This document shows, one piece after another, positions 42,314 to 53,000 of a stretch of DNA of 64,000 bases. The stretch is from Flagellimonas chongwuensis (GTDB taxonomy: Bacteria; Bacteroidota; Bacteroidia; Flavobacteriales; Flavobacteriaceae). The stretch is from positions 248,001 through 312,000 of the forward strand of contig NZ_WYET01000007.1 in NCBI RefSeq assembly GCF_013376415.1, read 5' to 3'. The position numbers and the translations under genes were made by a program. Under the pieces are notes generated by a model. It ran no database searches. It had not been told where the DNA came from and was given only the letters and a program-made list of their open reading frames with translations. How positions within the stretch are numbered: the stretch's first letter is position 1; every line of letters begins with the position of its first letter.

Positions 42314-44044
42314 ATGAATAAATATCTGCTTCTCTTTTGTAGTTGTGCATTGGTATTGACCTCCTGCAATCAACCCGAAAAATCAAAATATGATATTACT
42401 GTTAGTTTTAATGAATCCATTAGCCCTGAAAACAAAGACGGCCGATTGTTGTTGATGCTTTCAACCGATGATAGTAAAGAACCTCGTTTTCAAATCAACG
42501 ATGGTCTAAATACCCAACTGATCTTCGGGATGAATGTTGAAAATATGACTCCAGGACAATCCATTACTTTTGATGAATCCATTTTTGGCTATCCCTACCC
42601 TAGTTTATCAGATGTCCCTTCAGGTGAGTACAATGTCCAAGCCCTTTTGCATGTCTACGAAACTTTTAATTTATCCACAGGACATACCGTAAAACTTCCT
42701 ATGGACAACGGTGAAGGACAGCATTGGAACACTTCTCCCGGGAATTTATACAGTAAACCGTTTAAAATAACGGTTGGTGAGAACGGTATTGAAAATGTTT
42801 CGGTTGTCATGGATCAAGAAATTCCTGCCATCCCCGAACCTGAAGATACCGAGTGGATAAAACATATTAAAATCAAGTCGGAAAAATTATCGGAATTCTA
42901 CGGTAGGGATATGTATTTGGGCGCACACGTATTATTGCCCAAAGGTTTTGATGAACATCCAGAGGCCAAATACCCATTAATGGTATTTCACGGGCATTTT
43001 CCCAGTAATTTTGGAGGTTTTAGGACTACACCTCCCGACCCGGACCTAGAACCGGAGTATTCCGCCCGTTTTGGTTTGGAGGGTTATAATATTATTCAAC
43101 AACAGGAAGCCTATGATTTTTATCAAAGATGGAACGAGCCCGATTTTCCCCGCTTCCTTATTATCGAGATACAGCATCCCACTCCTTATTATGATGACTC
43201 CTACGCAGTAAACTCGGCCAGTCAAGGCCCATATGGCGATGCCATTACCTACGAGCTCATCCCGGAAATCGAAAAACAGTTCCGAGGCATGGGCGAAGGA
43301 TGGTCCCGATTTTTATATGGAGGATCCACAGGTGGCTGGGAAGCGTTGGCCGTTCAGGTCAAATATCCGGAGGAATACAACGGTTGCTTTGCTGCCTGCC
43401 CGGATCCCATCGATTTTAGGGCATACTGCCTTACCAACATTTATGAAGATGAAAATGCTTACTATTATGATTCCGCTCACAAAAAGCTGGAGACTCCCTC
43501 CCATCGAAACTATTTGGGCGATATACAGTCCACATTAAGACAGGGCAACCATTTGGAACTCGTTTTGGGTGATAAATCAAGGTCCGGACAACAATGGGAT
43601 ATTTGGGAAGCCACTTATTCCCCGCAGGGCGATGATGGTTATCCTGTTCGAATTTGGGATAAAATGACAGGTGAAATCGACCACGAAGTGGCGGAATATT
43701 GGAAAGAGAACTATGACCTTCGCCATATACTGGAAAGGGATTGGGACAAGCTCGGACCACAGCTCAAAGGTAAAATCCATATTTATTGCGGTGATATGGA
43801 CAATTATTATCTGAACAATGCCGTCTATTTGATGGAGGACTTTTTAGAGAGCACCACCGAACCCTATTATGATGGCGAAGTTCTGTATGGGGACAGGGCG
43901 GAACATTGCTGGAACGGAGACCCCGACCAACCCAACGCGATCAGCCGTTTAAGGTACAATTCTATGTACGTGCCCAAAATCATGAAGCGTATTACCGAAA
44001 GCGCTCCGCAGGGAGCAGATTTAACCAGCTGGAGGTACAAATAA
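42314..44044 (+). CDS. Lipoprotein esterase-like alpha/beta hydrolase
   Basis: This 576-aa protein has a lipoprotein signal with Cys18 (LTSC-NQP). An N-terminal beta domain (about 25-180) is followed by an esterase-D-type hydrolase domain. The nucleophile elbow is GGSTGGWEAL with Ser338; AACPDPIDFR follows the next strand, and the C-terminal DRAEHCWNGD probably supplies the catalytic His. The acid lies in the YCGDMDNYYL region. It acts at the cell envelope, perhaps on an ester or peptide; the substrate is unknown. It shares a bidirectional terminator with the adhesin gene. Confidence 0.85.
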   Translation: MNKYLLLFCSCALVLTSCNQPEKSKYDITVSFNESISPENKDGRLLLMLSTDDSKEPRFQINDGLNTQLIFGMNVENMTPGQSITFDESIFGYPYPSLSDVPSGEYNVQALLHVYETFNLSTGHTVKLPMDNGEGQHWNTSPGNLYSKPFKITVGENGIENVSVVMDQEIPAIPEPEDTEWIKHIKIKSEKLSEFYGRDMYLGAHVLLPKGFDEHPEAKYPLMVFHGHFPSNFGGFRTTPPDPDLEPEYSARFGLEGYNIIQQQEAYDFYQRWNEPDFPRFLIIEIQHPTPYYDDSYAVNSASQGPYGDAITYELIPEIEKQFRGMGEGWSRFLYGGSTGGWEALAVQVKYPEEYNGCFAACPDPIDFRAYCLTNIYEDENAYYYDSAHKKLETPSHRNYLGDIQSTLRQGNHLELVLGDKSRSGQQWDIWEATYSPQGDDGYPVRIWDKMTGEIDHEVAEYWKENYDLRHILERDWDKLGPQLKGKIHIYCGDMDNYYLNNAVYLMEDFLESTTEPYYDGEVLYGDRAEHCWNGDPDQPNAISRLRYNSMYVPKIMKRITESAPQGADLTSWRYK

Positions 44045-44049
44045 TAAAA

Positions 44050-44073
44050 AATGGGGGCGAAAAAGCCCCCATT
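44050..44073. terminator. Bidirectional Rho-independent terminator
   Basis: AATGGGGGC / GCCCCCATT form a perfect 9-bp stem with a 6-nt loop between two convergent genes. Plus strand continues ATTTCTTT; minus strand continues with six T. Confidence 0.9.
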
Positions 44074-44098
44074 TCTTTGATTGGATATGTAGTTGTGG

Positions 44099-47000
44099 TT
44101 ATCTGTACAGAGTAAAGTGCCCAACAAATTCACGTGTATCTTCATCTCCATTTAGTTTTATGATGTACCAGTAATCACCAGTTGGTAAATCGGCCTGGTT
44201 ATAGAATCCGTCCCAAGGGTCGGTATCCTGCAACATTTTATAAATGGTTCTTCCGTACCTATCAAAAATGGAAATGGTAATGTTCGGGAATACTTCGATG
44301 TTTCTTGGTTTCCAAGTATCGTTCAATCCGTCACCATCTGGTGTAAAGAAATTTGGAATCTCAATATCTATGAATTCCATAAAAATTTCCTGGGTAACAC
44401 TACACCCGTTTTCATCTGTAACCGTAACAGCATAGGTAGCTGTTTCACGAATCAAGAAAGTATTGTCATTTCCATAAGACACCCCATCTACCTCAAAGGT
44501 ATAGTCTGGATTACCTCCTGTGACGGTGGCAGTTATCTCGTTGATATTGTCATTGCTCAATTCCAAGGTCAATGGATCAAACCCTTCCACTTCAAAAGTA
44601 AAGGTTCGGTCACAACCGTTGGCGTGGGCCACAGTAAGGGTATGCTGCCCTGGTGCCAAGTTGGTGAAATCGGGTGTCAATACCATATCGTTAGGATCAT
44701 TGGAATCCAAGCCGTACAATAGATCTGCAACAACACTTTGGTCTTCAAAATTGATATCTAGATAGTTCGTTGGTGAATCGCCATCACACTCGTAAACTAC
44801 CTCCACGGTACCTTCCAAGTTTACCCCTGGGTTTATGGTAACGATTTCGGTCGTCATACAACCATTCGCATCTCTTATGAATACTACGTAGTCACCACTG
44901 GCCAGGTTGCCATAACTCATCTGTCCCTCTACAAAATTCTCATCTTGACTAGAGTTCAAGCTTGTGCTATATGGGGCTGTTCCACCTTGGACTTCTAAGT
45001 TGATCAAACCATCTTCACTGCCAAAACAAATCTCATGTTCTGCAGTGGATGTAACGGTCAATGCATCCGGTTGGGTAATGGTAAAGTCCAATACTTCAAA
45101 ACACCCGTTGGCATCTTGTACTATCACCGTATAATCACCGGCCGCAAGATCTGTGAATGTTCCTTCATCAACAAATTGATTCAGGTTTGGTGAAATGGCA
45201 TACTGATAGCCTGCTGTCCCCCCCGATACATTAAGAACAATGCTACCATCATCGGCACCCATACAGGTAACATCGGTAACATCGCTGGTTATTGCAAGAG
45301 GTGCTGGTTCCGTAATATTTATTGCTCCGGATACCCATTCACAATCTCCACTGATCACTCCTGCATAGTACGTGCCTTGCGCAAGTCCATCAAAATAGCC
45401 GTTCGAATTGGTCGGTGCCACTGGAATGGTCATGGCACTATCTTGATACAGTCCATAAACGTAGTTTCCTAGACCTCCATCCGCATCTACGGAAATGGAT
45501 GCGGTGCTTTCACCATTACAAGTTACATAGGCTGCATTCTCATCGACCACGGCGGTCAATGGAACCACATCGATTACGGTAACGCCACTACTTAATACGG
45601 GGTCACAACCATTGGCATCAATAACATAATATTGATACGGGTCGGTGCTGGCACTTACATCAAAAACGTGAGTGTTTCCACCAGACATAGCCGTATATGG
45701 ACCTGATTCTGATGTACTAAATTGATACACATTTCCAGCAAAAGGAGTTCCTCCGGTTACCGTAAGGGTCAACTGGGCATCGGTATCACATGTAAGACTA
45801 CGTGACATGACCAAATTCGCTCTCACCGGGGTAGGATCATTAATTACAACTTCGGTAGTTGTAACGGTACATCCTGCATCATCACTGATATTGATGGAAT
45901 ATGTACCTGCACTTAAATTGTTAAAGGTACTTGAAGTTTGAGTAGAAGAGGTTGAAACGGTGCTTCCGTTCTCAATCCTGTTCAAGCTATACAATACGGT
46001 TCCTACGCCTCCTGAGGTCAAGGTAGCGGTAATGCTACCGTCGGAATCACCGATACAATCCAATGTTTGGGTGGCCGGTGTAATATCCGCCAATAAAGGA
46101 TCTACGGTCTGAATGGTTCCGCTGAGCGTGGCGTTGGTGCAACCTGCAGCATCGGTAACCTCGATGGTATAAGTTCCGTCAGTCAAATTGGTGAACACAT
46201 AACTATACACATTGGTCTGCGATATTCCCAATGAGGGTATGGAAATCGTATACGGAGCAATACCTCCCGTTGGTGTGACCGACAATCTTCCTTGGTCGTT
46301 CGCGCAGGATGCATTACCAATCTCGGTGATGGCCGCATCCAAGACGGCATCTGCTCCGCCAACGGTAACCGTGGTTTCTTCGGTACAGAATGGGAAGTCC
46401 GTCTGAACGACCTCAACACGATAAGTACCCTTGGGCAAATCAATGTTACCACTAGTTGTTCCGGTTCCACTACCTAGAGGACCATACTGCGTATCGTCAC
46501 TTGTATCACTCAATGTGCCATTGGTATTGAAAACGGTCCAGGTGAATCCTCCAGAGTATCCTCCTGTTAGTTCAAAACGATATTGGGCATCGTCACCGGC
46601 ACATACCACCGGTGCATCTTCGAACATATTGATCTGGAACTGTTCGATTTCTTCCACATTGTGCGTCACAACCATGGAACAGCCCGTATCTGTATTGGTT
46701 ACCCTGAAAGAGTGTAACCCTACCTGTAGTCCCGTGAAAGTTCCGACAGCGTTGGTATTTCCAGTTGAGATCTCTTCAAATTCATAGTCGTGGGGCCCTG
46801 TAGTGGAATCCGACAACAAGCCTTGTGCGGTTATGGTGATGGTTTCCCCTCCGTTGGCACAAGAAATATCGTAATCCACATTGATGGTCGCATCCTGTAA
46901 CTCATCAAACTGTTGAATAGTTGCCGTGGTAGTTCCCACGCAACCTGTATTATCGTATACATTGATGGTATAAACACCTCCTGTTCTATTGGAAATGATC

Positions 47001-50000
47001 AATCGGTTATTGTTTCCGTCTTGCACCACATTGCTGGACGGGTTAACAAACTCATATCTAACATAAGTTCCGGTCCCTCCCGAAATTGATGTTGCATTCA
47101 CTGTTATGCTCGCATTATCGGGGTTGTTCCCTGCTGCACATCCAAACTGTACCACATCGGCGGCTGGAATGGTCACTGTGATTGGTGTTGGCTCATTGAT
47201 TGTCGGAACAACGATGTCCGTAGTACAATCGTTGGTACCTGTTGCCCTTACCACGTAATCACCTGGGGCCAAATCGTTGAATGTCCTTGTGGCGGAATCC
47301 CATGAAAAATCACCTGAAGGTATTGGTGTCAATCCGCTATCTAAAAGTTCATAGGTCAATGGTGTGATACCATTATCGGTCTGTCTTACCGCAATGCTTC
47401 CATCATTTGCACCATTACAGCTAACATCTGTAGGTGTGGCGGTGAAGTCCGGTTCTATTGGGTCTGGAACCACAATGGTAAATGTACGTTCACAAGCTTC
47501 GTGGTCTGTTGTGGCATCCACGTACACTTTGATTTCATAATCCCCTGCGGTCGCTGGATGGAATTCAATGGAATTACCTCCCATGGATGTCTTTGACACC
47601 TCCATCAAGGATGTGGTCAGGTTTTCCACTGAATAATCGTAACTGCCCGAACCTTGTAACGCTTTGATTTCAATAGTGCCATCCGGTGTACTGGAACAAT
47701 CGATAAGTTTGGTCAATTGCGCATTTGCTTGGAGGGACGGGTGAACCGTTACAGATTGTGTGGCTGAACAGCCATTGTCATCTATTATGGCAACAATATA
47801 GGTGCCAGGAGTAATTCCATTGAAAACTCCACCATTATTGAGATATGTGGTTCCACCATCTATGGAATACAAAATATTTGGTGATGAGCTATTTACCCTA
47901 ACCATAGCAGGCATGGTGCAATTTTCCACGCTTACGCCATCTATTACTGGATTAGGGGCCAAATCCAAATGCACTGTTCCCAAACTTACTGGGCAATCAC
48001 CATATTGGTCATTGATTTCAACAGTATATGTTCCGGCAGGCGAATTTGCAGGAATTTCAATTGGGTTGTCCGAAGTAGCTGTTATGGTCGAGAAGGACCC
48101 AGGTCCTGTAACTGTATAGGTATAGATACCACCGCCGCCAGTTGGGTTCTGTACTTCAATCAGTCCCGGATTATTACAGCTGATATCTTCCAGTACGTTC
48201 AAAGTGCCTGTCATGGGATCAAGTTCAGCCAAAATAGCATTTTCACTTCCAACAAAACAATTATTTGGAGCTGCACCTTGGATTTCTACATAATATGTGC
48301 CAGGTGCAAGACCAGACAATGGAGCTGTAGGTGTGGTGAAGGAATCTCCTGAAGTGAATCCACTGACTGTTCCCGAACTAACAGGTACAGAAGTATTGGA
48401 AATTTCGAAAAGTTCCCAATCAAATGTTCCACCCAATTGTCCAGGTGTATCTTCTGTGATGGTGTAAGTGATTTGTCCGTTGTCAAGACCGCCACAAGAA
48501 GGTGTTACCTCACTCGTGATAGACACAGGGGGAGGGGCAATATTATTTACATTAACCGTACTTTGCCTTGTACAACCATCTGTACCGGAGTCATCCTTTA
48601 CATAGAAGACATAGGTTCGTCCGGGTACCAGCCCCGTCCATGTAAATTTTCCATGTCCTGCTGGAACCGAAAAACCTTCATTATCAATATTCTCACCTGG
48701 AATCCATGTGGCTGTTGTGGGGTCAAAATTTGCCGGGTCTTCGGAATAGGCATATTCATAGGGGGCAAGCCCCTCTTCACCTTGCACAGTTACCTGAAGC
48801 TCATTACAATCCACTATTATGGCAGAAATGGTAATGTCCAGATCATCCAAAGGATAAGGCATAATGAACGAGGGCAAATCTCTTTCACAAATTACGTTGT
48901 TCGACCCATCAACGGTACGAATAGCTGGGTTTACAGTTGTCCCGGATGCAAAGGCTGCTCCCATAAAAGTGTCACTCGTCTGCCATGTCAAACCTCCATC
49001 TCCACTAAATTCAAGAGTTCCATCAAGTGTCAAAGGATAATTATCAAACTCAAAGCCATAGAGGTTCGGGTCTGGATCACAATTAGAGGGCAAAATAGGT
49101 AAGGTGTCCGCAGTCAATTCATCAGGATTGTTTAGCGTCTGCGTATCGGTAATGGTACAACCCGTGGCATCGGTTATGTTGATGGTATAATTTCCAGGTG
49201 AAAGATTATAGTATGTTCTGCTCGTCGCCAACACATTTGTATCGGTACGATTTGAAGCTCCTCCATTATCCACATCGATAATTTGAATAGTATAAGGGCT
49301 TATGCCTGAAGTTATATCAATCAATATATTACCCTTCCCATCATGACATTGAGGGTCGGACGGTGTTGCTGACATGGTCAATGGTGTTGCAGGATTTATG
49401 GTCACTGTTTCTATATATTCACAATATAGACCGGTACCAGAATTATCCCTTACATATACATCATAATCACCTTCATTACCCGAAGCTACCGAAAAATTAT
49501 CCGTTAAAGAGAACAAACCAGTTGGGTCTCCGCCCGTCGGTACAAAAGCATATTCATAAGTCGGTGTACCTCCTGAGGCTGAAACTTCGATAGCACCATC
49601 CGCGCAGCTACTAACATCCGTTGCAGTAACATTTACCAATAACTGTGCATCAATGGTAACTTGGGTTACTACATCCTCACAGCCGAAAGCATCTTTTACA
49701 TTAATATCGTAGGTGCCATTGGCCAATCCTGAAAAGGTATAGGAATCTGGTGTACTAGGGTCGGGACTTTGCCACGGACCGCCATCAATCTGGAATAGAT
49801 ATCCTCCATTTCCAGAAGTTACCGTAATATCGATGGACGCGTTATTGCCGCCATCATAACAACTTGTGTAATCTACATCGTAAGCCAATGTATCAGGAGC
49901 ATCCAAGGTTATGATTGCGCTTCTGACCTCGCAACCGGAAATATCACGTGCCACAATCACATAATCCCCAGCGGCCAGACCATTAAACGTATTTCCTGTT

Positions 50001-53000
50001 GGGTTTGGAAAAGCTACAATAGACCCTCCAACACCATCTTCCAAAGCGTATTGATAGGTTGGTGTACCTCCTGTTACAGTGGCTTCAATACTTCCCAATG
50101 GGTCATTACAACTTGGATTTTGAAGAATATTGGCATTTATGGCAAGCACTGCTGGCTCGTCAATATCTTGGTTAAGTGTAATGGAGCAGCTGGTATCATC
50201 CGCCTTTCGTACAATTACGCTTTGGGTACCGCCTGACAATGTCGTTGCTGTAGTTACCGGCGATGTTGTTGATGCAATCCAGTTGCTACCCCCGTCTATG
50301 GAGTATTCAAAACCTGCTGTGGCATCAAAATTTTCCACTTCAAACGTGATGGAGCCATCATTTGCTCCGTTACAAGAAATATCTGTATGACCGATTACCG
50401 TGGCGCCAAAGCCATTTCCCGCTTCTATGACCACGGGAATATCCATAGTTCTTGGACAAGATTCTGGTACCTGTTCTACCAAAATATCGTCGATGGCCAC
50501 ATCGTTACCGCTATTGCCTATTTTTTTGGAAATCAGAATGAAATCCAGTTCGGTATGAACTCCTGGGTTTATGGTAAAATCAAAGGTGTTCCAAATTCGG
50601 TTCTTTGGGATATCATTGGTCTGAACCTCACCTATTACAGTACTTGTGCCAGGTATTCTCATCTGCACATAGATATCTGGATCTAGTTGACTTCCGCTTC
50701 CCAACAAATTGATTGCCGCGAAAGAAATACGCATATCTTGATTGGGTATAATGTCCTTAATTGGTTTTTGATAGATTATTTGACCCGGTGCTGGAGAACC
50801 TACATTGATTACCAAATATCTACCATTGGAATCGGAGCCTCCAGAAGTATGGTCTGTTGGCCTTATCCATGGGCCAAAAGGAGATACGATGTAGCTAGTT
50901 ATGGAATATTCAAAATCATTGATTTGTGTATTACTACCAACCTGATCCTCATAAGTATAGCCCAATACGTAAGGACTATCAACGGTAGGTCCGCTCCCGA
51001 AGTCCTCTAGCAACAATACGCTTGGGTTTGGCGGGTCACTCTCTGCATATTCTGCCGTAATAGTATAGGTTCCAGGGGCAATACCAGTAAAAGTTCCATC
51101 GGTAGATGTTGTTGCACTGGGCGATGTATTTATGGTATAGCTATAATCGTAAACCCCTTGGTCCGGAGTCAGTACCACGTTTCCATTACCATCACAATCA
51201 TAAGCTAAATCCAAATCAAAGTTTGGAATTGGCAATGGTGGATCTATGGTTATCGGCAATGTAATTTGACAACCTCTGGCATCTCTGGCCACTAAAACAT
51301 GATTCCCTGGTGGCAATAGGCCAATTCTTACCGATGGATCCATAGGATCGTCAGCGATAAAGGAACTTCCTCCATCAAAACTGAATTCGTAAGGTCCGGT
51401 ACCTCCCTCGACATTGGTAAATCGTACTTCGGAGTTTCCATTAACATCACAAGTTCCCGTACTGGAAATACCAGCATTGGCCTTAAAAGTTTCCGGATCG
51501 TCCAACGTAAATGTTGTGTTATCTTCACAACCATCAGCACTTCTCACTCTAATGGTATAGGTTCCTGGTGATAAATTCACAAAGGTCGGGTCGCTTTGCT
51601 GCGTCGCCCAATCATCGATACTATAGGTGTATGGGGTTTGAGACCCTGATACGTTCATGGTTACTTGACCTGTATTAGATCCTTCACAGGTAATCTCGGA
51701 GTCAATAGTTGGAGCTGCTACGGTCAGACCTCCTAAATCATTAATGGCAACCTCATTGGATAGTGACCAACAGTTGTTTCCGTCCACTACCACAAAACGA
51801 TATGTACCTTGTTCGCCAGATGGAAAGTTAAAAACTCCCGGTGCTATGGTATCCCTTTGAAATTCAATGGAAGGAATGTCTGAAATATCGCTGTATGATG
51901 TACTTCCGTTTTTCTCCCAAATGGCATACAAGTAAGATGGACTTGGGTCGCCCTGTGAGGCATTCAAAGCAATGGTTCCATCTGTACAGGTTATTTGTTT
52001 GGTGGTTGATGCGGTAACTACCGGATCGGGAATTTCATCTATGGTGAACGACTCGGTTTCTTCACAACCATCATCGGTTCGAACAACTACAACGTAGTCG
52101 CCAGCATTCAGGTTTGCAAAAGTAAAATCACTATTGGCATTGGCCAAGTTCTGGTTGACAAAGGTGCCAGGGTTGCCGGAACCGTCATCCTCATATAATA
52201 CATAACCATAGTTGGCCCTTGCTTGAGTTGCCTGTATCCTCACACTTCCCTGTCCTAAACAAGTTACTGGATTTGTCGTTAGGTTGATGCTAAGGTCCCT
52301 GCGCTGTATACCTATCTCTTCGGTACTAAAAACACAACTGCCGTCCAACGGATCTCCAGTTATAGGATCCAATTGGGTAAAATCAACACGGTAAGTTCCG
52401 GGGGTTGAGATATTAAAATTGGGTCCATTGTTATCAGCGTAGGAAACCAATACAGTTTCCGATGATGTATCCACCAATTGGTAACCATATCCTGATCCTA
52501 CATTTTTAATTCTTATATGACCATCTGTTGAACAGAATATGTTCTGGGTATCGTAATCAAAATCAAGATTGTTCTGAAACACATCAAAATAGAAGATACT
52601 GTTACATCCTCCGGCATAGGACAACACCAATCGATATCTACCTCCAGTATCAGCGGTAAAGGAATTACCAGAATCCACTTGGTTCCATGTACATCCCATT
52701 TGGGTATTTGGACAGTCCGGATTGGTTGCGGCACAACTGGCCTCATCCAATTTTTCCCATCTAATGGCTTGGGCATCGGTAATATTTAGGACAATATCCT
52801 GGGTATCGTTTGTTCCACAAAGAAATATCTGTGGTAGTTGGGAACCATCGTTTGCACAGGTTACAATTTCACCTTGTATATCATTGGTGATATCCGCATC
52901 ACCATTTAAGGTATTAAAATACGTTATTATCGGGTTTACCTGAGTGGTTCCAAAACGGGTAACCTCTACCGATTCTATATTGGTTCCACAACTGGCTGAC

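Noticed and set aside
48437..49102. 221-codon plus-strand frame inside the adhesin gene
   Set aside because: It is antisense to clear SprB repeats, has no recognisable domain, and its composition mirrors the real frame.
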